A model generated the notes under the pieces. The model was given only the letters and a program-made list of their open reading frames with translations. It did not search any database and had not been told where the DNA came from. Below are positions 25,537 through 33,423 of a DNA stretch of 64,000 nt, in pieces. Source of the stretch: Actinokineospora iranica (GTDB lineage Bacteria; Actinomycetota; Actinomycetes; Mycobacteriales; Pseudonocardiaceae). The stretch is from NCBI RefSeq assembly GCF_900101685.1, contig NZ_FMZZ01000021.1:1-64000 (forward strand), written 5' to 3'. Each line of letters starts with the position of its first letter. Position 1 is the first letter of the stretch. The translations under genes and the position numbers were made by a program.

Positions 25537-27645
25537 ATGGCTGGCGAACGCGGACCCACGGACCTGCTGGCCGGGCTCGACCCGGAACAACTCGCCGCCG
25601 TCACCGCGCCCCGGGGGCCGGTCTGCGTGCTCGCGGGCGCGGGCACCGGCAAGACCCGAACGATCGTCCGCAGGATCGCGCACCTGATTCACGCCGGGCA
25701 CGTTTCCGCTGGTCAGGTCCTCGCGGTCACGTTCACCGCGCGCGCGGCGGGGGAGTTGCGGACCCGGCTGCTGGCGCTGGGCGTGCCCGGCGCGCAGGCC
25801 CGCACGTTCCACGCCGCCGCGCTGCGCCAGCTTCGCTACTTCTGGCCGAGGGTGGTCGGCGACCAGCAGTGGGACCTGCTCGACGGCAAGCTGCGGCTGG
25901 TCGGGCAGGCCGCGCACCGCGCCGGGGTGGGCACCGAGCGGGAGACCCTGCGCGACCTGGCGAGCGAGATCGAGTGGGCCAAGGCGTCGCTGGTGGCCCC
26001 GGAGGACTACCCGGCCGCCGTCGCGCGCGCCCGGCGGGAGACACCGGTAGCCGCCGAGCAGGTAGCCAAGGTCTATGCCGCCTACGAGGCGGCTAAGAAC
26101 GCCGCGCGGCAACTCGACTTCGACGACCTCTTGCTGCATACCGCCGCGGCGTTAGAAGAGCACTCCGCGGTCGCGGAAGAGTTCCGGGACCGCTACCGCT
26201 GCTTCGTCGTGGACGAGTACCAGGACGTCACCCCGTTGCAGCAGCGCGTGCTCGACGCCTGGCTGGGCCGACGCGACGACCTGACCGTGGTCGGCGACGC
26301 CAACCAGACCATCTACTCCTTCGCGGGCGCCTCCCCGCGACCGCTGCTCGACTTCACCCGCCGCTTCCCGGAGGCCACCGTCGTCCGCCTTGAGCGTGAC
26401 TACCGGTCGACGCCGCAGGTCGTGTCGCTGGCCAACCGGGTCATCTCCGCCGCGCGCGACCGCCCGGCAGGCTCGCGGCTGCGGCTCATCGGGCAGCGCC
26501 CGAACGGCCCCGAGCCCACCTACGCCGAGCACGACGACGAGCCGACCGAGGCCAAGGCGGTCGCCGCGCGGATCAAGGACCTGGTCGACGCGGGCACCGC
26601 GCTCAGCGAGATCGCGGTGCTCTACCGGGTCAACGCGCAGTCCGAGGTCTACGAGCAGGCGTTGGCCGAGCTGGACATCCCTTACCTGGTTCGCGGAGGC
26701 GAGCGCTTCTTCGCCCGCCAAGAGGTCCGCCAGGCCATGGCCGCGTTGCGGAAGGCGTGCGGCGACCCGCCCGAGGGCGAGCTTCCCGCGATCGTGCGCG
26801 GTCTGCTTGAGCCGTTCGGCCTGACCGCGGAACCGCCGTCGGGCGGCAAGGCCCGCGAGCGGTGGGAGTCGCTGCTTGCCTTGGTGGAGTTGGCCGAGGA
26901 ACTGGTGGCTACCGACGCGCGGGCAGACCTACCGCGCTACGCCAACGAGTTGGAGATGCGCGCGCAGGCGCAGCACCCGCCGACGGTCGAGGGCGTCACC
27001 CTGGCCTCGCTGCACGCGGCGAAAGGCCTGGAGTGGGACGCGGTGTTCCTCGTCGGCCTGGTGGACGGCACGGTCCCGATCCAGCACGCCGACGGCGACG
27101 ACGCCGCCATCGAGGAAGAGCGCCGCCTGCTCTACGTCGGTGTCACCCGCGCGCGCGAACACCTGGCGTTGTCCTGGGCGCTGTCGCGCACCGAGGGCGG
27201 TAAGCGCTACCGCAGGCGCAGCCGGTTCCTCTACGGCCTGATCCCGGACAACCATCCGACCGCGCGGATAGCGGCGACGCGGCAGCGCGACACCCGGCCC
27301 GTCATGGGCCGCGCGATGACGCCGGTCCGGTACTGCCGGGTGTGCGGCGACAAGCTGATCGGCACGATGCCCACGAAGCTGGGCCGCTGCGAGAGCTGCC
27401 CGTCGGACCTGGACCAGAGCCTGCTCGACCGGCTGCGCGAGTGGCGGATGGAGCGGTCGAAGGCGCTCAAGGTGCCCGCGTACGTCATCTTCACCGACGC
27501 CACACTCCTGGCCATCGCCGAACAACGTCCGGCGGATCGGGCCGCGCTCGTGGCCATATCCGGTGTCGGAGCCACCAAACTGGACAAATTCGGCCCTGAA
27601 GTCCTGTCGGTCATCGACGCGGCCACCCGTTCGGGTGGTCTGTGA
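25537..27645 (+). CDS. uvrD2: ATP-dependent DNA helicase UvrD2
   Basis: A 702-residue SF1 helicase (ATG 25537; ATG 25528 is also possible). Walker A is [10 protein letters not shown] near residue 35, motif II is VVDEYQDVT, and [20 protein letters not shown] is motif V. A C-terminal zinc module (CRVC...CESC, residues ~600-620) and an HRDC domain ([20 protein letters not shown]) follow. This zinc-plus-HRDC arrangement defines mycobacterial-type UvrD2, a DNA-repair helicase. In mycobacteria uvrD2 neighbours whiB7, as here. Confidence 0.95.
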   Translation: MAGERGPTDLLAGLDPEQLAAVTAPRGPVCVLAGAGTGKTRTIVRRIAHLIHAGHVSAGQVLAVTFTARAAGELRTRLLALGVPGAQARTFHAAALRQLRYFWPRVVGDQQWDLLDGKLRLVGQAAHRAGVGTERETLRDLASEIEWAKASLVAPEDYPAAVARARRETPVAAEQVAKVYAAYEAAKNAARQLDFDDLLLHTAAALEEHSAVAEEFRDRYRCFVVDEYQDVTPLQQRVLDAWLGRRDDLTVVGDANQTIYSFAGASPRPLLDFTRRFPEATVVRLERDYRSTPQVVSLANRVISAARDRPAGSRLRLIGQRPNGPEPTYAEHDDEPTEAKAVAARIKDLVDAGTALSEIAVLYRVNAQSEVYEQALAELDIPYLVRGGERFFARQEVRQAMAALRKACGDPPEGELPAIVRGLLEPFGLTAEPPSGGKARERWESLLALVELAEELVATDARADLPRYANELEMRAQAQHPPTVEGVTLASLHAAKGLEWDAVFLVGLVDGTVPIQHADGDDAAIEEERRLLYVGVTRAREHLALSWALSRTEGGKRYRRRSRFLYGLIPDNHPTARIAATRQRDTRPVMGRAMTPVRYCRVCGDKLIGTMPTKLGRCESCPSDLDQSLLDRLREWRMERSKALKVPAYVIFTDATLLAIAEQRPADRAALVAISGVGATKLDKFGPEVLSVIDAATRSGGL

Positions 27646-27667
27646 CCGGGGTCACCGGAAGTTCTGG

Positions 27668-27705
27668 AAAATCGGTTGCACGGCCTCAGTGAAGGCCAAT
27701 AACCT
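27668..27705 (+). promoter_or_regulatory. Predicted WhiB7-type autoregulated promoter of whiB7
   Basis: AT-rich AAAAT (27668-27672) sits just before -35 TTGCAC (27676-27681); after 18 bp comes -10 TAACCT (27700-27705). An AT-rich patch immediately upstream of the -35 is the known site for the WhiB7 AT-hook bound to the sigma factor, so autoregulation is expected. Transcription would start near 27712, giving a ~595-base leader before whiB7. Confidence 0.65.
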
Positions 27706-27770
27706 GCAATAGCGGGGCACGAAGTGCCCCGAAGACTTTCGGCCCGAGGACAACTGGGGAGGTGGCCAAC

Positions 27771-28175
27771 GTGGAGATCTTCATGATGAAGCAGACCCTT
27801 GGCCACGTGCTGTCCGACGGCTTCGCCGCGCCTCTCGGCGCTGTCGCGTCCTTCGGTATCACCGCCATGGGTGCTGCCGCGTGCTCTGGCACCGCGTCCG
27901 CAGGCACCGCTGTGTCCCGCGGCACCGGTCTGCGTCCGTTCGCGGGCGGCCGAGCGGTCGACGTCATCCGTGTCCAGCGTGAACGGCGCGCCATTGTCGG
28001 CGCCACCGCGCGCACGGCCGCCGCCGCTCCCAAAACCGGCGTCGTCGTGACCAGCCCGGCCATGGCCATTGCGGTCAAGCCGGTCGCCTCGACCGTGCCA
28101 GCCGCCGCGTGGACGCACGTCCGCACCCTCGATGTCAGCACCCGCCTGTCCGCATACTCGGGCTGGAGGACTTGA
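27771..28175 (+). CDS. Long upstream ORF in the whiB7 leader
   Basis: A 134-codon ORF from GTG 27771 (GGGAGG eight bases upstream; GTG 27762 and ATG 27783 are alternatives). Codons mostly end in G/C, so it is probably translated. The product is odd: rich in Ala, Gly, Thr and Val with no recognisable domain (MEIFMMKQTLGHVLSDG near the start). Its stop codon (28173-28175) lies inside a small hairpin just before the attenuator terminator. whiB7 leaders in other actinobacteria carry translated uORFs that sense ribosome stalling; this one is unusually long. Role by inference. Confidence 0.6.
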   Translation: MEIFMMKQTLGHVLSDGFAAPLGAVASFGITAMGAAACSGTASAGTAVSRGTGLRPFAGGRAVDVIRVQRERRAIVGATARTAAAAPKTGVVVTSPAMAIAVKPVASTVPAAAWTHVRTLDVSTRLSAYSGWRT

Positions 28176-28239
28176 CGCGCTGTCAAGCACTCCTGGCCCC
28201 GAGGCCGCGGACTCCGACACCGGAATCCGCGGCCTTTTT
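28171..28239 (+). promoter_or_regulatory. Transcription attenuator in the whiB7 leader
   Basis: Two hairpins in tandem. CTTGAC (28171-28176) pairs with GTCAAG (28182-28187) and contains the uORF stop codon. Then 28203-28215 pairs with 28222-28234 (13 bp, one mismatch), followed by five Ts (28235-28239): a textbook intrinsic terminator 68 bases before the whiB7 ATG. Stalling or slow termination on the uORF would disturb the first hairpin and could expose an antiterminator. Mechanism is inferred from the family. Confidence 0.7.
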
Positions 28240-28306
28240 GTTTGTCGAATGTGGTTACACCGCAACGGTTTTCCCAATTTTTCAAGAGAGTCAGGAGCTT
28301 TACACC

Positions 28307-28696
28307 ATGTCAACCGCCACTGTTCCGCTCACTGGCGGAGCACTCAACGACCTGATGGGCCCTCCGGGTTCCGGGGTGAGCGAGCTGCTGGACGCCGCTC
28401 CCGCCGCGGGCATGGACCTGCCCTGCCGGTCGAACGACAACCCGGACCTGTGGTTCGCCGACGCGCCCGCCGAGTTGGAGCGCGCGAAGGGGCTGTGCGG
28501 GGACTGCCCGGTGCGCGCCGCGTGCCTGGCCTCAGCCCTCGCCCGGCACGAGCCCTGGGGGGTCTGGGGCGGCGAGATCTTCGAACGCGGCGTCGTCATC
28601 GCCCGCAAGCGGCCCCGTGGCCGCCCGCGCAAGGAAGATGTCGCCCGCGCGGCGGCCGAGCAGGCCGCCCAGAACCGGGACGAGGTCGCCGCATGA
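28307..28696 (+). CDS. whiB7: Redox-sensing transcriptional activator WhiB7
   Basis: A 129-residue WhiB protein. The four iron-sulfur cysteines are Cys40, Cys64, Cys67 and Cys73 (C-x2-C-x5-C core GLCGDCPVRAAC). The GVWGG turn is at 85-89, and the AT-hook RPRGRPRK at 102-109 is specific to WhiB7. WhiB7 binds the primary sigma factor and activates intrinsic antibiotic-resistance genes upon ribosome stress. AGGAG lies ten bases before ATG 28307. Position next to uvrD2 supports the assignment. Confidence 0.96.
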   Translation: MSTATVPLTGGALNDLMGPPGSGVSELLDAAPAAGMDLPCRSNDNPDLWFADAPAELERAKGLCGDCPVRAACLASALARHEPWGVWGGEIFERGVVIARKRPRGRPRKEDVARAAAEQAAQNRDEVAA

Positions 28697-28749
28697 ACGC
28701 GCTGCTGAAAGACCCGATGTACAACTTCAGGCCACAGGGGAGTCAGCAA

Positions 28750-28908
28750 ATGCTGATTTATGAAGATCTCGCGAGATCGCGAATGCGCGAGGCGGAGCAG
28801 GTGGCGCGTGCGCGTCGCCTGGTTCGCCTGCTGGGCGCGGCCAAGCGCTGGGACCGGCTCGCGAAGTGGGCGGCGCGGCGCGCCGACCGCGTGAACGCCA
28901 TTCTGTAA
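28750..28908 (+). CDS. Small basic helical protein downstream of whiB7
   Basis: A 52-residue highly basic protein (MLIYEDLARSRMREAEQVAR, rich in Arg). ATG 28750 is preferred because a strong AGGGGAG lies about seven bases upstream; the frame also opens at ATG 28693, which overlaps the whiB7 stop. Probably co-transcribed with whiB7, before the terminator at 28931. Small Arg-rich proteins of this kind are common in actinobacteria; function unknown. Confidence 0.6.
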   Translation: MLIYEDLARSRMREAEQVARARRLVRLLGAAKRWDRLAKWAARRADRVNAIL

Positions 28909-28930
28909 AACCCAACCGCGAAAAACCGAC

Positions 28931-28968
28931 ACGAAGCCCGCTCCGGCTCACACCGGGGCGGGCTTCGT
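28931..28968 (+). terminator. Terminator of the whiB7 operon
   Basis: An 11-bp stem, 28931-28941 with 28958-28968 (arm ACGAAGCCCGC), 22 bases after the small gene. The loop contains a further short CCGG pairing. Weak T-content afterwards. Confidence 0.7.
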
Positions 28969-29070
28969 CCTTAGGGTTGGGAAACGCGATGGAAACTGAC
29001 CTGTCACCGCCCACATGCACCCCGCCGCTACGGTTGGCCTCCCCTGTTCACGACGCGCCTTGGGGCTGAC

Positions 29071-30078
29071 GTGGTGATGCAAATGTTCGACACAGGCGCC
29101 GCCGGTGGCAGGCGCAGGCGAAAACGCAGGACCGAGGTCGGGCGCACCGGTGCGCGCTTCGGCCCTCCCGGACAATGGCGGATCGCACCCGACGAATCCG
29201 ACGAGGACGATCCGCTGCTCGAACCCCCCGACCCCGAATCCGAGGTCGGCCTGGTCGGCGCCCGATTCGGCGGGCGCAAGCGCAAACCCCGCGACGACGA
29301 TCCGGCGGACGAACCCGCTCAGACCGACGAGCAATCCGACCAACCACAGAGCGGGCCCTACGACCCACCGACGGTCCCCGGCCTCGTCGGCAACTCCCCG
29401 AGCTGGTCCGACGAACACGACGACTGGCTCGACCCGCCCGAACCCCTCATCCAGGCGCGGGAACGAGAGCCCGAGCGCGACCTCGGCGGAACCCGCTGGT
29501 CCGGTGAGCTCACCGACGGGTCGGATTCGCCGGAGTCTGCTTCGCGGGAGTCGGGGCATGACCCTGGTGAAAGCCCTCGGCGCTGGTCCGGCGAGCTCAC
29601 CGGACGGTTGGGTTCGTCTGAATCTGGTTCTTGGTCTGGTGAGTTCGCTGACCGGTCTGGTTCGCCTGAGTCTGGCTCCTGGGCGGAGTCGGAGGACGAC
29701 CGTGGCGGAAGCCCTCGGCACTGGTCGGACGACCACGCCGACTGGCTGAGCAGGCCCGAGTCCCACGCGCTGGTCCGGCCCTACGCGTGGACCGGCGGAC
29801 GCACCCGCGCCCGCAGCGACCTCGCCCTGGAAGCCCTGGTCTCCACGGCGGTCCACGGGCCGCCGGTGTCGTGGGAGCACCGGGCCATCGCCGACCTGTG
29901 CGCCCGGCCCCGGTCGGTCGCCGAGATCGCCGCGCTGCTGGGCCTGCCGCTGGGCGTGGCGCGCGTGCTCATCGGCGACCTCGCCGACCGTGGCGTGCTT
30001 ACCGTGCACCAGATAGCGAGCGCGGCGCCGAACCTGGAGTTCATGGAACGGGTCTTAGCCGGATTGCGGAAGCTCTAA
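29071..30078 (+). CDS. DUF742 domain protein with long acidic repetitive N-terminus
   Basis: A 335-residue protein (GTG 29071; GTG 29074 and ATG 29077 also possible). The C-terminal ~115 residues form the DUF742 domain: LVRPYAWTGGRT, then ARPRSVAEIAALLGLPLGVA and VLIGDLADRGVLTVH, a winged-helix-like module normally found as a ~120-residue protein in actinobacterial conservons beside roadblock and GTPase genes. Here none of those partners is adjacent, and ~215 residues of disordered, Asp/Glu/Ser/Pro-rich sequence precede it, with repeated WSGELT and SPESGSW blocks. Role unknown. Confidence 0.75.
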   Translation: MVMQMFDTGAAGGRRRRKRRTEVGRTGARFGPPGQWRIAPDESDEDDPLLEPPDPESEVGLVGARFGGRKRKPRDDDPADEPAQTDEQSDQPQSGPYDPPTVPGLVGNSPSWSDEHDDWLDPPEPLIQAREREPERDLGGTRWSGELTDGSDSPESASRESGHDPGESPRRWSGELTGRLGSSESGSWSGEFADRSGSPESGSWAESEDDRGGSPRHWSDDHADWLSRPESHALVRPYAWTGGRTRARSDLALEALVSTAVHGPPVSWEHRAIADLCARPRSVAEIAALLGLPLGVARVLIGDLADRGVLTVHQIASAAPNLEFMERVLAGLRKL

Positions 30079-30084
30079 GAGGTC

Positions 30085-30124
30085 AGTGAAGGCCGTTTCC
30101 ACCCCAGTGGAGACGGCCTTCACT
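30085..30124 (+). terminator. Hairpin after the DUF742 gene
   Basis: An 18-bp stem with one mismatch, 30085-30102 with 30107-30124 (arm starts AGTGAAGGCCGT), loop CCCA, 6 bases after the stop. It also abuts the -10 box of the next gene. Confidence 0.7.
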
Positions 30125-30136
30125 AACGTCTCAGCC

Positions 30137-31006
30137 ATGGCGCACACCCACGACGGCATCGACTGGACCACCCGACTCGCCCCGATGCGGCGGACCGACG
30201 CGATCGAGGCCGAGGTCAACGGCTGGGTCGCCGACCGACTGGTGGAGCCGCTGCCGCCCGGCGCGACCGTCGTCGACGTCGGGTCCGGCTCCGGCGGCAT
30301 GGCCGCCGCGCTGACCGCTGCCATCGCCGCGCGCTCAGGCGGGCGGATCGTGCTGGTCGACGCGGTCCCGGAGTTGCAGGCCGTCGCGGCGGAACAGGTC
30401 GCCGCGGTCGCGGGCGACCGGGTCGAAGTCGTCACCGTCCTGGCCGACGCCGCCGCCGACGGCCTCGCCGACCTGGTGCCCGCCGCCGACCTGGTGTGGG
30501 CCTCGCGCGTGGTGCACCACCTGCCCGACGAGCGGCGCGGAGTCGCGGGCCTGGCCCGGCTGCTGCGGCCGGGCGGGGTGCTCGCGCTGGGCGAAGGCGG
30601 GCTCAGCACCCGGTGCCTGCCCTGGGACGTCGGCGTCGGCGAGCCCGGGTTGCAGGACCGGCTGATCGCCGCGCGCGGCGAGTGGTTCGCCGAGATGCGC
30701 GCGGGCATCGAAGGCGCGGTCCGCACCCCGGTCGGCTGGAACCGGGTGCTGGGCGAGGCAGGGCTGGTCGACATCACCTCGTTCAGCTACCTGGTCGACC
30801 TGCCCGCGCCAGCGTCCGAGCAGGTCAGGCTGTCGGTCGCGGACTGGCTCGGCATGTACGCCCGGGTCTGCGCGGAACGGCTGTCGGAGTCCGACCAGGC
30901 CGCCCTGGCCCGGCTGCTCGACCCGACCGGCCCGGATTGGGTGGCGGCCCGCGACGACGTGTTCGTCCTCGGCGCGTCCACCGTGCACCTGGGCCGCGCG
31001 GCGTAG
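30137..31006 (+). CDS. Class I SAM-dependent methyltransferase
   Basis: A 289-residue protein. SAM motif I is VVDVGSGSGGMAAAL near residue 48, the acidic strand-2 end is RIVLVDAVPEL, and a later VHHLPDERR segment follows. The substrate cannot be inferred. ATG 30137 is selected because TAACGT (30124-30129) lies seven bases before it, implying a leaderless mRNA; the longer frame would run through the upstream hairpin. Confidence 0.82.
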   Translation: MAHTHDGIDWTTRLAPMRRTDAIEAEVNGWVADRLVEPLPPGATVVDVGSGSGGMAAALTAAIAARSGGRIVLVDAVPELQAVAAEQVAAVAGDRVEVVTVLADAAADGLADLVPAADLVWASRVVHHLPDERRGVAGLARLLRPGGVLALGEGGLSTRCLPWDVGVGEPGLQDRLIAARGEWFAEMRAGIEGAVRTPVGWNRVLGEAGLVDITSFSYLVDLPAPASEQVRLSVADWLGMYARVCAERLSESDQAALARLLDPTGPDWVAARDDVFVLGASTVHLGRAA

Positions 31007-31017
31007 CGTCGGACGGC

Positions 31018-31209
31018 ATGACTCCGGCCTGTTCAACCACCTGCTCGCTCTGCGGCCGCGCCCGCGCCGACGACCCGCCCGCCGACGCGCTCGCCTGGGC
31101 GCGCGAACCCGGCCCCCGCTGGCTGTGCCCTGCCTGCGCCCGACGGCACGTCCGCGACATCGAGGGCAAGCTGCCCCCGGAGTACTGGCTCGGCCAGGAC
31201 CGGTCGTAA
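31018..31209 (+). CDS. Small zinc-ribbon-like protein
   Basis: A 63-residue protein with two Cys pairs, TCSLCGRAR and WLCPACARRH, spaced as in a small zinc ribbon, and the ending LPPEYWLGQDRS. A -10 box TAGCGT (31004-31009) is eight bases before the ATG, within the end of the methyltransferase gene, so it likely has its own leaderless transcript. Function unknown. Confidence 0.65.
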   Translation: MTPACSTTCSLCGRARADDPPADALAWAREPGPRWLCPACARRHVRDIEGKLPPEYWLGQDRS

Positions 31210-31223
31210 GACAGGCTGTTCGG

Positions 31224-32540
31224 TCAGTCTTCGTCGGCGAAACCGGGTTGCCAGCGGGAGATGATGGCGCGCACCGGGACCCTGGCGTCAAGCTGGCAGA
31301 GGATGCCGGTCGCGCCCGCGGTGACGCGCTGGACCAGGAGATACTGCGGGGGCAGGTTCAGCGAGCGGCCGGTTTTGAAGTCCTGGCCGCGCAGGTCGCC
31401 GACACGGCCCGCTTGGCGGCGCATCCAGCGGCGGGTGAAGTGGAAGGTCTCCACCGCGGCTGGCTCGGCGAACGGCGCCAGGTAAGCCAACACGTCGTCG
31501 GCGTCCAGTTGCATCCCGGGGCGGATGAAGCCCTCGTCGCGCATGAGTTCCATCAGCTGCGTCGAGCGGCCCTGCAAGGACAGGCGGGTCATCTGGCCCA
31601 GGGGGCGCGGGAGACCTTCGGGGAGGCGGGCGACGGCGCCGAAGTCGATGACGCAGAGCCTGCCGTCGGGGGTGATCATGAAGTTGCCCGGGTGCGGGTC
31701 GGAGTGCAGCAGACCCGTCCGGGCAGGTGAGGAGAAGTGGAACTCCGACAGGAGCGTGCCCGCGATGTCGCGTTCCTCGCGGTCGCCGTCCTTGATGATC
31801 GCGGCCAGCGGGCGGCCGTCGACCCACTCGGTCACGGTGACCTTCGGGGCGCTCGCCACGACCCTCGGGACCAGCACGCGGTCGTCACCGGCGAACGCCT
31901 TCGCGAAGACGCGCTGGTTCTCGGCCTCCGCCCGGTAGTCCAACTCCTCGGTCATCCGGTCGGCGAGTTCCTGTAGCAGCGGCTTGATCTCCATACCCGG
32001 CGCGAACGGCTGGAACAGCCTGCTGAACCGCTGAAGCTGGCGCAGATCCGACAGCAGCGCCTCGTCGGCCCCCGGGTACTGCACCTTGACCGCGACCTGC
32101 CTGCCGTCGTGCCACACCGCCTTGTGGACCTGCCCGATACTCGCCGACGCGGCAGGCGTGTCGTCGAACTCGGCGAACCGCTTCGCCCAGTCCCGCCCCA
32201 ACTGCTGCCCCAGCACCCGGTGCGTGGTCTGCGCGCTCATCGGCGGCGCCGCTGCCTGTAGCTTGGTCAACGCCTCCCGGTAGGGCTCGGCCAACTTCGG
32301 GGGCACCGCGGCCTCGAAGACCGAAAGCGCTTGCCCGAACTTCATCGCACCGCCCTTGAGCTGCCCCAACACGGCGAACAACTGCTCAGCCGTGCGCGCG
32401 GACAACTCGGCGCTGACGTCGTCGGCGCTCTGCCCGGCGAGCCGCTTCCCCCAGCCGCCCACCGCCCGCCCCGCCACCCCAAGAGGAATGCTGGCGAGCC
32501 GCGCGGTGCGCGCGACAGTCTTGCGTGGCATCTCGGTCAC
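31224..32540 (-). CDS. ABC1/AarF/UbiB family atypical kinase
   Basis: A 438-residue protein with the family-specific motifs: KGGAMKFGQALS near residue 62 (the KxGQ motif), the Ala-rich nucleotide loop ASASIGQVHKA near 130, AVKVQYPG with the catalytic-type lysine, EELDYRAEAEN, HSDPHPGNFMI near 275 and VIDFGA. These atypical kinases bind ATP and are linked to quinone or lipid metabolism. GTG at 32540 with GGGAG upstream. Neighbouring ThiF-like and metallopeptidase genes are a common actinobacterial arrangement. Confidence 0.9.
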   Translation of the reverse strand: MTEMPRKTVARTARLASIPLGVAGRAVGGWGKRLAGQSADDVSAELSARTAEQLFAVLGQLKGGAMKFGQALSVFEAAVPPKLAEPYREALTKLQAAAPPMSAQTTHRVLGQQLGRDWAKRFAEFDDTPAASASIGQVHKAVWHDGRQVAVKVQYPGADEALLSDLRQLQRFSRLFQPFAPGMEIKPLLQELADRMTEELDYRAEAENQRVFAKAFAGDDRVLVPRVVASAPKVTVTEWVDGRPLAAIIKDGDREERDIAGTLLSEFHFSSPARTGLLHSDPHPGNFMITPDGRLCVIDFGAVARLPEGLPRPLGQMTRLSLQGRSTQLMELMRDEGFIRPGMQLDADDVLAYLAPFAEPAAVETFHFTRRWMRRQAGRVGDLRGQDFKTGRSLNLPPQYLLVQRVTAGATGILCQLDARVPVRAIISRWQPGFADED

Positions 32541-32824
32541 GAGCCGATTCTCCCTTGCCCAGGCGGCGGACCCTACGAAAATACCCGGTGGTCACATGCG
32601 GGCTGCTCACATTCGCCCTGGAACAGGCTCCGAACACGCATTGTCGACGGCTGCGGACCGCCTGCGCGCGCATTCGGCTGCTGCGCGGGCTTGCCTGCTG
32701 TTCGTCGTCACGGCCTGTGGTCAGGCGCTGTGCTGGTTGTCCGCGACCTGTGCTTCGACGGCGGGCGACCGCGTGGGCACCTCGCGGGCTGATCGGCCGC
32801 GTGGGGTGTGGCTGTCGGGGTTGG

Positions 32825-32971
32825 CTCGATGGGGTGGAGTGGTTTCTTCGGGGCCCCTACGAAGGAAGATCCCGTCGCGGGGAAAGACGGGTGGGGAGCC
32901 TTCGGCCCCACGACCACGGCGAGTTCAGGGATCTTCCTTCACCCCCAAAGAAACCACTCCACCCCATCGAG
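32825..32971. repeat. 147-bp imperfect palindrome (MITE-like or large hairpin)
   Basis: Outer arms 32825-32853 and 32943-32971 match in inverted orientation over 29 bases with one mismatch. Inner arms 32861-32873 and 32928-32940 match perfectly over 13 bases (GAAGGAAGATCCC). The centre (~32874-32927) is partly self-complementary. No transposase gene is nearby and no target-site duplication is obvious. Confidence 0.75.
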
Positions 32972-33314
32972 CACTGGGCGGGCGTCGGTGCGGCCTGGCT
33001 GGGGGCGGGTGTGCCGCACCGCAACCATCCAGCGCTGGGCGGGCCTCTGTTCGCGGTCCGGCAGGTGCTCGGGTGTGCCTGGGCGTGGGGGCTGAGCGGC
33101 GTTCGGGAGTCAGCCACGTGGGGTTGAGCGGCCGTGTGGGTTGAACGGCTGGGTGGGGCTGAGTGGCCGTGTGGGGTTGAGCGGTCCCGGGGACTGAGTG
33201 CGGTCTGGGGCTGACTGGTGGCTGACTCCCGTGGTGCGGTTGTTCGCGGCTGGGGTGGGTTTCCGCTGGTGAGCGCTGTGCGCTTGGGGAGGTGGTGTGG
33301 TCGTGTCCGGTCCT

Positions 33315-33398
33315 GGGCGGTTGGGCGGTTGGGCGGTTGGGCGGTTGGGCGGTTGGGCGGTTGGGCGGTTGGGCGGTTGGGCGGTTGGGCGGTTGGGT
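33315..33398 (+). repeat. Tandem array of the 8-mer GGGCGGTT
   Basis: Ten and a half perfect head-to-tail copies of GGGCGGTT, 26 bases before the end of the minus-strand ThiF-like gene. The G-runs (GGG, GG) on the plus strand could form G-quadruplexes. Such perfect arrays are prone to slippage. Confidence 0.9.
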
Positions 33399-33423
33399 CG
33401 TGGGGGTTGTTCCGTTGTGGTTG

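Larger units (their letters stand above)
32541..33423. other. Gene-poor, repeat-rich intergenic region
   Basis: About 880 bp without a convincing gene. It contains the 147-bp palindrome (32825-32971), then degenerate ~20-bp repeats of the kind GTGGGGYTGAGCGGC between about 33090 and 33220, then a perfect 8-bp tandem array (33315-33398). Open frames here translate to low-complexity sequence and are rejected. Confidence 0.7.

Noticed and set aside
33300-33400. The 8-bp array as a CRISPR
   Set aside because: Repeats are head-to-tail with no spacers and no cas genes nearby.
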